Assembly (NCBI GenBank): GCA_010015675.1
Contig: ML976985.1
Coordinates: forward strand, 186,001 to 250,000
From: Byssothecium circinans
Lineage: Eukaryota > Ascomycota > Dothideomycetes > Pleosporales > Massarinaceae
DNA: 64,000 nt
Direction of reading: 5' to 3'
Shown here: positions 11,899 to 22,275 of the stretch, piece by piece
How positions within the stretch are numbered: the stretch's first letter is position 1
Layout: each line of letters begins with the position of its first letter
Made by a program: the position numbers and the translations under genes
Notes under the pieces: model-generated
The model's database searches: none
What the model saw: only the letters and a program-made list of their open reading frames with translations
What the model was told of the DNA's origin: nothing

Positions 11899-13073
11899 TG
11901 CTAGAGTCAGGTGAGGAAGGATCTGCGAATCAGGGCGTGATTGTGATGGACGGAAATTGGGAAGCCTGCGAAGAAGGGAGAAGTTCCACCGACAGGCTCG
12001 CAGGGGCGGGCGGGTTGTCGGAGTTATAACGTCAAGCGCGAGCAGGACGCAGACTAGAATCGATGCAAAGTGACGTGACATCCATTAGTAAAAGTAGAGG
12101 TGCAAAGACAAATTCAATGACAGGCAAAAGGGTTTGCGAGTGACCGAACATGGCAAATTGTGGAGAGCGACGAGCCGTGCTGATATGTTCTTCACGTTGC
12201 CCCGATAACGGACCCGGACTAAAGCTTTACACACTGAAAGGACTACGACTGGAAGTGTGTGAATGCTAGGGCTTGTAGAATGCCGCCACGACGGAATGGA
12301 CGGGCAACGTGCTCAGAGCAAACGGGCTAGCCCACATGGATACACATTACGTACAGCAGCGATGGCGACGTGCGAGTCGCTCATCTAACACGAGCATGAA
12401 CTCGATAGCGCTGCTTAAAGATTCCAGAATGACGATTGCGGGGGCAAAGACGGATTGTTGATAGAACAGAGATGGATTGCAGTTACAAGCCTTTAGATGA
12501 GGTTGGAAGACGAGAGGAATCGGCCCGAGACTAGATCAGACCGGGCCTAGCACGAGTCGTTCATCTCAACCTCAGACCCGCTCGTCGACCTGACTTCCTT
12601 GGTCTGACACGATCTATTTTTGAGCACCTGTAAACGCATCGCAAACGATTGAATAAAACAGCTTGGGCTTGATGGTGCCTATAATTAACCAAGTCGTCTT
12701 ATCGCACCCGCGCGAATATGCACTGCAAGCTCCAACTCTATGGGCACAAGAAAAGCCGTCACAATGAAGGAAAGAGACGGATTCATGTTAGCTATGGCAA
12801 TCACAATTGCTATCAATTGTTACGACTTGTATCTGTTGTCATTGTTTGGCCGTCGTGAGCGGTGTGTAGGCTCATATGGACAACAACAGTGTAACCTAGG
12901 AAACTGACCCCCTCGAGGCAGTTGCGCAACGGAGACGCTGCTGTAGACTTGACGCGAAACCTGAAGAACATAATTGATAAGCACCCTCGAATACCGCTCT
13001 ATCGGCGTTGCCCTCTTGTCAACAACAACACTACCACATCGCAGTTGCATCGCTCCACGCGCAGTTTGCAACA
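11899..13073. promoter_or_regulatory. Divergent intergenic region
   Basis: 1175 nt between the start codons of the DUF7918-like gene and the unknown gene at 13074. It has only very short open frames. The AT-rich stretch near 12800-12825 contains two CAATTG copies. No specific regulator site is supported. Confidence 0.45.
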
Positions 13074-14298
13074 ATGTCGCCTTATACGCCGTATGTTGAA
13101 TATCTCATCTTTTGTTTTGAGCCTGCCTCGGACACAGAAATGCTGACGCTGGGCAGCTTGTACGAATGGCCAGACATTGGAGACGGACAGACGTGGGACA
13201 AGGAGACCAAGTATACGCTCCAACACCAAGAGTCAAAGCGAACCCGAGCTTACTATATCTAGGCGCTATGTGCATCCACGCATCAAGAATTCGCCGCAGC
13301 TACAAGGCCTAGAGCCCCGCGTTGAAGCGGTCGTAAATATGGTCGACAGCAAGGCCGGCAACGTCACTCGTCTGATCGCACAAGATCTAGCTTTACCAGC
13401 TGCCGCAAAGGAGTTGGAGCTGTTACCTCATAGGTGTGTTTAATCCACTATTATCGAGATGGTGACTAACGTTTGCTCCAGTGGTAGCCTTGTCTGTGCA
13501 GTGTTCGAATATGACATCTCTAGCGAGTGCAAGGCTATGATTTCCGATAAGATCGATCGCTTTCGTCGCCAGCATGCTCATAACCTGGTTCTCGCCGACA
13601 AAATTGACATCGAAGTCCGGTGGAAGTGTTCGGAGAGTCTCACGGAGGAGAATGTCATTCTCGTGCCCGAGGATGAAGCATTGAGTGTGCAGGAAGCAGT
13701 AAGTCTTCTTTCATTGGATCTGGATTATCGAGTTAACGTTGCTTAGCATGAATATCGTTACAAATATCCCGATTGGGATTCCATGAACGCCGACGGGAAA
13801 GAAATCGGCGATGCACCCAAAGCCCACGCGGATGAAGTAGCACGGCCAGCACAGAAAGACAAGTCGGGACCGCTCCCGAGGCCAGAGCGCAAAGGCGGTT
13901 TCTACGCATGCGTTCTGACTGAGCTTTACGAGAAGCTGCAAAATCTATCCCCGGTGTGGCGGATCACCGTGGGAGTCATTGTTCAACCCGTGCAGATGTC
14001 TCCAGAGGAGCAGGACGAGATGAACAGCTACTATGAGAGTCGTCGATATGCTGAAGAGAGTATCAGGTACCTATCAGAGCGGGAAGAGGCGACCGTTGCG
14101 CGACGTATTGCTAATATTGAATCAAAGGACTCGGCCAAAATTGAGGCCTACGGAGATTCTGTGAAGAAGGGCTCAAAACACTGGGGACACCTCAATATCC
14201 ATGTCGATCAAGGCGGTGCTTCTACATCTTGGGGCCCTTGTGGTCCACGCCAGTCGGGTCCGAATTGCTGCCATCACCATCGGAATGCGACAGCTTGA
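13074..14298 (+). CDS. Hypothetical protein, four exons
   Basis: I do not recognise the family. Exons are 13074-13210, 13263-13433, 13482-13698 and 13747-14298, with introns of 52, 48 and 48 nt (donors GTATAC, GTGTGT, GTAAGT; branch-like CTTAC or CTAAC before the acceptors). They join to 358 aa. The first intron rests on frame and a CTTAC branch site and is less certain than the others. The protein starts MSPYTPYVEYLIF, has a mixed alpha/beta middle, then a charged linker, then a predicted helical stretch around SPEEQDEMNSYYESRR. It has no signal peptide and no membrane segment. The last ~30 residues are rich in H, C, G and P and look unnatural; another frame at 14213-14330 encodes a hydrophobic tail, so the 3' end may carry a frameshift or a missed intron. 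It lies next to a cysteine-rich gene remnant in the accessory part of the window. Confidence 0.55.
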
Positions 14299-14783
14299 TT
14301 ACACCAAAGTTCTATGTCGTCTTGATGGTTAGCGGCGAATCCTTTTCAGAGCGCAAGCAGAGGCGGATGAAATGTTTTAGGAGTTGTGGCAGTCTGTGCC
14401 ATAGAACATTTGCGGTGTTTAGCATGTGCGTTTGGCTAAGTTTGCGTCGGTTGAATGGTTGGGTATCCCACATCTCGTGGAAACAGTCCACTGGTTCAAG
14501 AAAGCTCGGTGGTGTATATATAAAAAGGTATGATGGCTATAATGCTCGACTGCCGCCAATAGGTGAGCACCTAATCGTAATAGTAATCCAGTGTCCCTGG
14601 GCTCGTCAAGAACGTTTTGAAGACCATAGTGTAACACAAAAGCGCACAAAAATTGCGTCACACAATGTCATTTATCCCAGTTCTACTAGACGAATTACTG
14701 TTACAGCTAGCAGCATGTCACGAACCTTACGATTCCCGTCTTAACGACTTAGGCGAACGCATCACAATCCTTTGCTCCCTTAG
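14299..14783. other. Gap between hypothetical gene and cysteine-rich exon
   Basis: 485 nt that should contain the missing 5' exon of the cysteine-rich gene. I looked for an ATG followed by a hydrophobic signal peptide and a donor in compatible phase and found no convincing one. Short open frames at 14419-14744 have no recognisable content. Confidence 0.4.
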
Positions 14784-15047
14784 TCACGCTTCAAAATCAA
14801 GACAGGCCCCTACTGCAACGGATGCTGTGCAGGAACTACTCGCTGCAAGGGCAAGAAGACCTACTCCATCTGCAAATACAACCCGGGCGTAAGTTCTGTT
14901 ATACAACCTACCTGAGAGCCTGCACTGATGTCCTGGTCTCAGGTCTGGTATGGCTACTACTGCGCGAACCACTGTACATATGTTGCTGGCGAAGCCGAGT
15001 ACAGCGTCGTCAACGCCATTGGAGATGAGAAAGTCGGTACAGCTTAA
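14784..15047 (+). CDS. Small cysteine-rich protein, 3' exons only
   Basis: Two exons can be read, 14784-14888 and 14943-15047, joined across a clean 54-nt intron (GTAAGT donor, CTCAG acceptor, phase 0). The first is preceded by a TTAG acceptor. Together they encode about 69 residues with seven cysteines spaced YC-NG-CC-AGTTR-C-KGKKTYSI-C-KYNPGVWYGYY-C-ANH-C, then a short tail. High cysteine density, small size and aromatic residues are typical of secreted fungal proteins that act in the apoplast, but I do not recognise the family. The upstream exon with a signal peptide was not found, so the gene may be incomplete, degraded or have a longer 5' intron. It is absent from simple open-frame views because each exon is about 100 nt. 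Confidence 0.5.
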
Positions 15048-15581
15048 GCTACAAAAATCCCTAGCAGTTTACGTTCGGTAAAAATGGAGATCTTGCTCTT
15101 GCACGTGTAGCTGAGGACACAAGCTGACCACCACAGAAAAATCGCTCTTCATCCACTGTCGAAATGACTCCTAATTGAATTGTCGGTCGAGGAGATGGAA
15201 GTTGGCCGTGCAGACTTGGAGACAAAGCCATCATGTCTAAAACAATATAGGGAGTACCCAATCCATTGCTTGTGATAGGGTTCGTGTAGGTTCGTGTGCT
15301 GTGATGAAAAAGTGAAAGAAAACAAGATGCCTGACCAACAGCTAAATCTAAGTTAGCGCGTTTGATGACTAAGCGGTTTTGAGGCTAGCGTGTCTCAAGC
15401 GCGACCAGTGACACTGTCTCCATCCATCCACCACAACCAATCTCTTTGGTGTACTTATCTTGTCTAATGTTGGCGGTGTGGGGGTGCTGAAGTTTGATAG
15501 GGTCTTGGCACAGGTGTCCAACACAACTTGTGTGGCCAACACGCTTGTGAAGTACGTTATCGAGAGTGGCAACTATGGGTA
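15048..15581. other. Convergent intergenic spacer
   Basis: 534 nt between the stops of the cysteine-rich gene and the NmrA-like gene. No gene, repeat or RNA was recognised. Confidence 0.5.
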
Positions 15582-16694
15582 TTAAGTGCTAAACTCCCTC
15601 TTGAACCATCCCTCGAAATTCATCAGGTTAGTCTCGTAACCGGTCTTGCCACCCGCCTCCGCACCCTCCCTCTTCAGCTCCTCCGCAGTATCGGCCTCCG
15701 TCACATCCCCAAAGTATCGGCCCCCGGACACCTGGCAGAGTGCGAACATGGGTTTCACAGTCTCTTCAATAGTGCGCACACCATAGCTCTCTAGGTCGCT
15801 CACCTGGGAGAGCTCTTCGTAGCGGCTCTTTTTCCCAGTCACTTTGTATTGTCAGTGGCACTCTCAAAGACTCCAGCACTAGAAATGAACACTCACTGCT
15901 TTCGAAAGCCTTCACCACCGAACCGAAATCTCTAACATCGCTAACACCTTGTACGAGTTTCCGGTTCCACTTCTGCGGATCCAAGAACACGCCGTGGACG
16001 ATGTCACCGTAATCATCGGCGATGGAGATGAACGGCACGTCCTCTTTACCGCCCCATTTTGGAAGACGTAGTACGAGCGATCCATCGTCGGAGGGAACAT
16101 GAGGGAATCCACCAACGATTGGCGCAATTTGCGGGTCGAGGAAAGTTTCGAAGTACCATCCTGGACCGACCGCGACGACGGACGTGAAAGCACCAGTGCC
16201 TTTGGCATACTCCCAGATCGCACTCTTGTCTGCGACGTGTTAGCTCACGGATCGTTTTAGTAGAAGAAATAAGAAGTCTGACCGTCAAAAGCAATGTTCG
16301 AGACCTTGCCTTTCGTGATGGTCTTTGCGCTGTTGAAGCCGCTGTACACGAAGACTTCCACTCCGGCCCCCGCAGCGGCATCCACGATGATCTTGCCCAG
16401 ATCAACTTCGGTGCGCGTCTCCTCGGGGTTCTCAAAAACGGGGTCATCGGTGTTGGTGTTGACGAAAACACCCCAGCTGCCCTTAAAGGCCGCCAGAAGG
16501 GATGCCTTGTCCCATCCGTCGGCCTTTACGACTTCGATTCCGGAGGTTGACAGCTTCTGCGCTGACTCGGAGGATGGATTGCGGGTAATGCCACGGAGAG
16601 AAAAGGCCTTCTTAGTGTTAGCTTGGAGAGATCGGAGGACCGAGGAGCCTTGCAGGCCCGTGGCGCCGAAGACGGTGATGAGTTTTGTGGACAT
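15582..16694 (-). CDS. NmrA-like family NAD(P)-binding protein
   Basis: Atypical short-chain dehydrogenase fold. Family members sense the NAD(P) redox state (as NmrA does in nitrogen repression) or reduce substrates. Exons are 16283-16694, 15897-16229 and 15582-15841, with introns of 53 and 55 nt, giving 334 aa. The start MSTKLITVFGATGLQGSSV carries the GxxGxxG dinucleotide-binding loop within the first 20 residues. A phase-1 junction at 15897/15841 rebuilds the segment FES-M-TGKKSRYEEL, which fits the family. There is no SDR YxxxK pair in the usual place, as expected for NmrA-like proteins. It is divergent from the pectate-lyase-like gene across about 1 kb; a shared control region is possible but nothing in the sequence proves it. 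The exact substrate or partner cannot be told. Confidence 0.85.
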
Positions 16695-17742
16695 GGTGAG
16701 TTAATGGGATGTTTGCTGAGAGTTGGTGTTCAGTTGCGGCGATATGAGAGAAGGTGGTTGAGCAACTTAGAATATTCTGAGATCGAAAGACTCGCGGTTA
16801 TCATGGCTTGAATTTATAGCCCTTCTTTCTGTCCACATCATCGCTATCAGGAGAGACTCGTTGGGTCGTAAAGGACGCGCAATTGTCACTCGAAACTCCG
16901 ACTCCGCACGCCCATCTTCAGCTCACCGTCTTCGGGTTTCTAGACGGCATCACTTTCTTGTGTGCCTGCAACTGTAATGTTCCTGATTGGTCCTCACATC
17001 CATGCGTGCTGAATTAAGATCTTGGCGATTACAAAGTTCTGCTCCAATACGGGGCGTGGCTCTAAGCATCTTCAGCTAGCGGAGGCGAATTACGAAAGCA
17101 GTTTCGAAGGAGTTTCGCAATCCTCGCATCCGAAGTGGTAGTGTGGTGAGATTACTCAACGTGAATATGTGGTACTGCCAGCGTAACTACTGGTATAGAA
17201 GAATAGAGACACGCATTAAGATCGAGATGAGAGTGTTATAACCGGTGCCTAGTTATCGAGCCTTTAGCAGCAGGTGCCATTCCAATTTTTGGCATTAGGT
17301 ACTGTGACACTGTATGCCCCTCCCACCTGCTCCTGGCGGTTGCCCTCACCGGTCCCGCAATGGCCAGAAGCCATTGACAATGGAAATATGAATGCGATTA
17401 CCAAAATCGAAGTCCTGTCCACGCAACCTCTTCATTTCCAGGCATGGGCGGCTGTGCGAGCCCTCGCCTATCCTTAACAGGCTACCGCCCGATGTCATGC
17501 ATCATATAAATTGCTTTAGTTATCTGCGTCTGACATAAACACTAATTACAGCGAATGATCGAGTAGAGCCGGGTTCCACTATACGGTTGCTTCGAAATGG
17601 GAAAATAGTATTCCTCCAACCAGTTCATTGCACTGCGATGTTTTTCCGGTGGTACCACTGTCTTCGATGCATGGGCCTGTCAATTGTTCAACGGCTTCTG
17701 GCAGGATAGTTCACACATTCTTCGTGAGAACATTCGGCATTC
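16695..17742. promoter_or_regulatory. Divergent promoter region, NmrA-like / lyase
   Basis: 1048 nt between two divergent start codons. Several WGATAR-type sequences could bind GATA factors, but such short sites occur by chance. No gene is seen; the open frame at 17274-17477 has no features. Confidence 0.4.
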
Positions 17743-20232
17743 ATGAAAATCCTCGCTTGGACTGGCGTTTTGCTGGCAACGGCTGCGGCCTTGCCAGCTG
17801 ATGTTCACCAACTAACCACAAGAAACCTTTCTGCGCCTGCACCTATCGACCGTGTGCGGCTCAATCCGGCCAAAGTTCGAGACACCGGCGAAAATGACTT
17901 CAGAACTTGGACTATTCCAAATGCTGCTTCGGCCTTAATCAAGAGTAATGGCACTGGATTCACATATACACTTAGCGCCGCTAGCGGCAAACTGAACGGC
18001 AATTCTTACAAGACCGTTTACACCCGCATAATAGCCTCTCTTGGTGAGCGCGTCGTGGCCGAAGGGATATCGACTGAGACCGACTCCGGAGACAACGCCG
18101 GTGGTGTGGCCATAACGTTGACCATTTCTGGACTGTCCGCAGGCAACCACACTCTTCTCGCATGGCACAACGCCTGGGACGCCCTCAATAGGACAGCAGC
18201 ATTGAGCATCACCGCCGATGGCATCTCCAAAGCAGCTGGAATCAAGCAGTCTGTTCGTATCGACAACATTTGGGAAGCTGCTTCCTCGTACATCACTTTT
18301 GAGGCAAAAGCCAACACGGAGGTTAAAATCGTATTCACTCCGGACAGCAGTGGCGATGGTCGAGCTTTTCTCAATGGCTTTGAGGTTGATAGCCCGGCTA
18401 TTGCGGACCAAATCAGCTTTCCCACGCCTCAACATCGTGATGAGAGAGTAGATGTTAGTGGAGGCAAGGTTACTGCGTCTTGGAGGGCCGCCGAAGCCCC
18501 GAATACTACCTACGACGTCTATCTCGGGACTTCATCATCCCAATTGGAGACTGTGGCCACAGGATTGACTGCGACTAGCACCACTTTCTCGAGCCTCAAT
18601 ACCATGGATTCCTACTATTGGCGCGTTGACGTCGTTGCGGGCGGTAAAACCTATATCGGACGCACGTTTCTCTTCCGTGGCGCACAGCTTGCTTTCCCTG
18701 GTGCTGAAGGTTACGGACGCTTTGCCCGTGGTGGGAGAGGAGGCAAAGTCATCAAAGTGACTTCTCTCGCCGACACGACAGCAGAGGGAACACTACGATA
18801 TGCTCTCACAGTAGCTACTGGTCCCCGTATCATCATTTTCGATGTTTCAGGTGTAATAACCACGACATCTCGCATGTCCGTCAACGGACAGTACATCACG
18901 CTTGCGGGCCAGACTGCGCCAGGCAAGGGCATAGTCGTTCAAGGCCATCCACTTGGTCTTTCTGGTGCCACAGATGTAATTTTTCGACACATTCGTGTTC
19001 GTCCTGGCTCTATATCTGGTCAGACTATTGATGGAATGGGATTACAAGGAAGCAACTACGCCATCTTCGATCGCTGCAGTGTAGGCTGGACAATCGACGA
19101 GTCTTTTTCGTCACGTTCTGCATATAACATCACGCTCCAACGTACTATGATCAGCGAGCCGCTCAACATTGCTGGCCATAAGAACTACCCGAATGGTACT
19201 GCGCACGGATACGCTGCTTCTATTGGAGGGGAATATGGATCCTTCCATCATAACTTGATCGCGCATGCCGAGGGTCGGAGTTGGAGCATGGCAGGTGGTG
19301 TCGATTCAAACGCCTACTTCGCGGGCAAATTGGATTTGCGAAACAATGTCGTTTATAACTTCGGCGGCCGTGTAACAGATGGCGGCTGCCATCAAGGCCA
19401 GTTTGTCGGCAACTACTACAAGCCAGGCCCTGCTTCTTCGCTGACATACGCTTTCAAAGCACAATATGAGGACGGTCTACCAGGGACTCAGCAGTACTAC
19501 TGTGCGGGGAACGCCATGCCCGGTGTCTTCGACCAAAACAGCACGCAATATGTTGACGATGGTACTGGCAAAAAGAGCAACGTTGCCTGTTGGGCCGACG
19601 TTACTATCGACAGTGTTAATTACCAGAAGTTTTTACCAACGCCATTCTTTGAAAGCCATGTTGAGACGCAGACTGCGACTGAAGCATACAAGCGCGTGCT
19701 CAGCGACAGTGGAGTATCCCAGCCCGTTCAAGATGACCACGATAAGCGAATTGTGCGTGAAACTCTCAACGGTACTGCTACGTACACTGGGAGTGTCGGC
19801 AAGAAGAAGGGAATCATCGACAACGAAAAAGACGTCGGAGGTCTAGAAAGCTTTCCTTCTGTTACCCGCAGCAGTAGCTGGGATGCCAACGGTGACGGGA
19901 TTGCGGATTGGTGGGATGGATCGACAGGTGGCGAGGGATACACCGCAATTGAGGGCTACATTAACTTCATGGCTGAGCCGCACGCCTTTGTCGTACCTTC
20001 AGGGTCTGCAGCCCTTGACCTTGCACCTCTCGCTACCGGATTCACGAATCCTGTATTCACAGTTACGGGGGCGACGATTGGAACGATCGCGGTCTCGGGC
20101 TCGAAGGCAACATATACTGCCAAGACAGCCGGTATCGAACGGCTGACCGTTGCGATCAAGGACAGCGTTGGAAGCGCTTGGTCTAGACCGTACGGCATTG
20201 CAATCTTCGAAGGGGCCGATAGCGTCCAGTAA
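17743..20232 (+). CDS. Secreted pectate-lyase-like protein (right-handed beta-helix)
   Basis: One exon of 829 aa. A signal peptide (MKILAWTGVLLATAAALPA) directs secretion. Residues ~30-220 form a beta-rich N-terminal module. Residues ~225-310 look like a fibronectin type III domain (TYDVYLGTS, YYWRVDV). From ~313 the core starts with FPGAEGYGRFARGGRGG and VIKVTSLADT, a block typical of PL1-type polysaccharide lyases, then GLQGSNYAIFDRCSVGWTID and the helix block with SFHHNLIAHAEGRS. A DANGDGIADWW segment near residue 710 resembles a calcium-binding dockerin-like loop. The C-terminal ~90 residues form another small beta module. The likely substrate is pectic polysaccharide of plant cell walls, cleaved by beta-elimination. 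The multi-module layout and lack of introns are more like bacterial lyases than the compact fungal PL1 and PL3 enzymes. The lyase family is confident; the exact subfamily and activity are not. Confidence 0.85.
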   Translation: MKILAWTGVLLATAAALPADVHQLTTRNLSAPAPIDRVRLNPAKVRDTGENDFRTWTIPNAASALIKSNGTGFTYTLSAASGKLNGNSYKTVYTRIIASLGERVVAEGISTETDSGDNAGGVAITLTISGLSAGNHTLLAWHNAWDALNRTAALSITADGISKAAGIKQSVRIDNIWEAASSYITFEAKANTEVKIVFTPDSSGDGRAFLNGFEVDSPAIADQISFPTPQHRDERVDVSGGKVTASWRAAEAPNTTYDVYLGTSSSQLETVATGLTATSTTFSSLNTMDSYYWRVDVVAGGKTYIGRTFLFRGAQLAFPGAEGYGRFARGGRGGKVIKVTSLADTTAEGTLRYALTVATGPRIIIFDVSGVITTTSRMSVNGQYITLAGQTAPGKGIVVQGHPLGLSGATDVIFRHIRVRPGSISGQTIDGMGLQGSNYAIFDRCSVGWTIDESFSSRSAYNITLQRTMISEPLNIAGHKNYPNGTAHGYAASIGGEYGSFHHNLIAHAEGRSWSMAGGVDSNAYFAGKLDLRNNVVYNFGGRVTDGGCHQGQFVGNYYKPGPASSLTYAFKAQYEDGLPGTQQYYCAGNAMPGVFDQNSTQYVDDGTGKKSNVACWADVTIDSVNYQKFLPTPFFESHVETQTATEAYKRVLSDSGVSQPVQDDHDKRIVRETLNGTATYTGSVGKKKGIIDNEKDVGGLESFPSVTRSSSWDANGDGIADWWDGSTGGEGYTAIEGYINFMAEPHAFVVPSGSAALDLAPLATGFTNPVFTVTGATIGTIAVSGSKATYTAKTAGIERLTVAIKDSVGSAWSRPYGIAIFEGADSVQ

Positions 20233-20937
20233 CAGTCAGGATGCGCGTTGAGAGAGGGCTACTTTGGGACCATCACCTAGCCTTGATGAAGAATAAAGCT
20301 AGCCCAGATACCCATCACTACACTTTGAAGATATTCTACCCTCTCTTTCCGTTTCTTTCTGTCTATCCACGATCCCTAACCACTCGCAGCTCTCCATAAG
20401 CATCTCAGTGGCCATTTCCTGTTCCCTCTCATAGATTCCAAGACCTCTGTCGGTCCCTCATGCCACGTGGTTGAGGTGAAATCCCTTGTGTTCGACACTG
20501 ACAGCATTGCTAAGTAGTTCTCCTTCCAAGGTGTGTTCCTTACGTAGGGCACACGGGAAACTTTCATGTTGAGATCAACTTGATCGATACCGTTGGCGAA
20601 AGCACGGAGGGCGGCCATGATCGCGCCAGGATGCGAACTTAGAATGCCAAATGCCCGGTCTGCTTTGTTTGAACCATGCCTTCTTATATACCACTTCCCC
20701 AGCGTTGTACGATTTACGATCTGGCAAAGCACTAGCAAAACCTGCGCATCTCTCACTCACCGATGGGCGGCAAAATTTAAAGGTGAAAGAGGCTGGGCCA
20801 ATTGATGGGTAGGTACTGTTAGCGTTTGGCTGCTATTCGTGTAGTGAAACGCTACGGCAATGTCTTTCTGCGAAGTTCAGCGGCACAGATGTGTGGCGGC
20901 GTTTAATCTTTCAACGACCTCTATAGCTTGAACGATC
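20233..20937. other. Intergenic region with one small minus-strand open frame
   Basis: 705 nt between the lyase stop and the next plus-strand gene. The only candidate is the 80-codon minus-strand frame at 20376-20618, listed separately. Confidence 0.4.
20376..20618 (-). CDS. Small hypothetical protein, weak
   Basis: 80 codons starting MAALRAFANGIDQVDLNM and ending CLWRAASG. The first ~20 codons show fungal-style third-position pyrimidine preference, and a TATATAAG sequence lies about 75 nt upstream on the same strand (near 20689-20696). There is no signal peptide, domain or homologous pattern that I recognise. The gene would be intronless and convergent with the lyase gene. It could be a chance frame. 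Confidence 0.25.
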   Translation of the reverse strand: MAALRAFANGIDQVDLNMKVSRVPYVRNTPWKENYLAMLSVSNTRDFTSTTWHEGPTEVLESMRGNRKWPLRCLWRAASG

Positions 20938-21989
20938 ATGCTCTGTCTAATCGCTCTTTCCCAACCCTCTCCTCATGTACACCATCATCGAAAACTTTTG
21001 CTCTCCATAGTCTTCATTCTTTTCAACTCCATACAAAGCAGCATCGCTTTCCCATGCGCCTTCTCATTCATCCCATCCTCGATCACAGCATCACACTTCC
21101 TTCCCCACAACACACTTTCCATCACCTCGATCCTAGCTCCAATTTCATATACGACCCACTTCCAAGATGCTCTTGCGAACCACAGCCGCCTATTCTTCCA
21201 CAAAGGGCACTACGTTTCCCGCGAGAAGAACGGATCCCTAATCACTCCTCAGAACACGCACGACATGGAGACTGCATCAAACCTCTTCCGCGACATCATT
21301 AACCCACTCACTAAGTACTTGACAGCGGTATACGGATCAAAACCAGAGTACATCTCACACTACCTCATACCCGCATTCAACAGATCATCAATCCATGCTG
21401 CCCCCCGCGGCCTTCACGCAGAAAATACTGCCATCAACCACCCGACACGAATGGGAAACACAGCTCAAGCAAAGTGCCTCGCATACGGCCTTGACATCTG
21501 CTCGAACTGTGGCCGAACAGCAATAAGATGCGTAGACCCTGCATTAACCAATCTGATTCTGGTTCTCGAGTACGAGAAAAAATCCCTGTATGTTAGCTTG
21601 CTACAGACGGATGAGGAGTACTTGGTCTTTCCCAAGGTCGAAGAGGAAATGTCCAAGGACCTCGGGGAAAGCTCTCGAGTGGTTTTGGGTGATGCGATGT
21701 ACAAAGAGAGCTTGCGCGAATATCTGCGCCCGTGGTTGGGCGCGGCGTTGGAGGTGGAGAGTTATGGGGAACGAGATGATGTTAGGGCAATTGTTCTTGC
21801 TGGCTGGGCATCGATTGATGGGTTTGAAGCAGTGAGCGAAGTAGCGGCTGAGGCTGTGAATAACGCTGTTGTGAAGGTATTCCATACAACCCAGCGACGG
21901 GAGTGGCGTACGGCGCGGCGGTTGTAGCACGAGAAGATGTGTTGATAAACGCACACGAATATGCATTCGCTAGGCGTGACGAGCTTTGA
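20938..21989 (+). CDS. Hypothetical protein, probable 3' frameshift
   Basis: The open frame 20938-21927 encodes 329 aa. It has a hydrophobic N-terminus (KLLLSIVFILFNSIQ near residue 20) and a conserved-looking core (LTNLILVLEYEKKSLYVSLL, then a charged stretch, then RAIVLAGWASIDGFEAV). The motif order recalls the C-terminal half of actin-like/Hsp70-fold proteins common in Pleosporales, where a GDAS-type phosphate loop is followed by GAA-x-x-A. The matching end, ATGVAYGAAVVAREDVLI, is present but in another frame (about 21886-21989). No GT-AG intron with the right phase bridges them. A one-base deletion near 21860-21890 would explain it. In its present frame the protein ends in an unnatural QRREWRTARRL tail. 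The family call is tentative. Confidence 0.5.
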
Positions 21990-22275
21990 GAAGTGGAATT
22001 GATAATCAACGGTCAGTGACATCTGCATTGCAAATCGTATTTCATCAACAATGCAATATATTTAACTACTGGCTATTTACATCCAGAAAAGCAGCCAAAT
22101 GACTTTGATACACCGAAACATCCGAGATGAGTAGAAGAAAGAGTCGACGGGAAGGGGTAAAGAAGGGTATTAAGTGATCGGACATCTGACTCAGCTATCA
22201 AAGACATGGTGCACAATTTTCCATCGTCTCATCATACAGCACTTTGGTCCTGCAGTTCAACGATCCGTACATATA
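21990..22275. other. Convergent spacer
   Basis: 286 nt between the hypothetical gene and the secreted repeat protein, AT-rich around 22040-22080. No feature was recognised. Confidence 0.4.
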
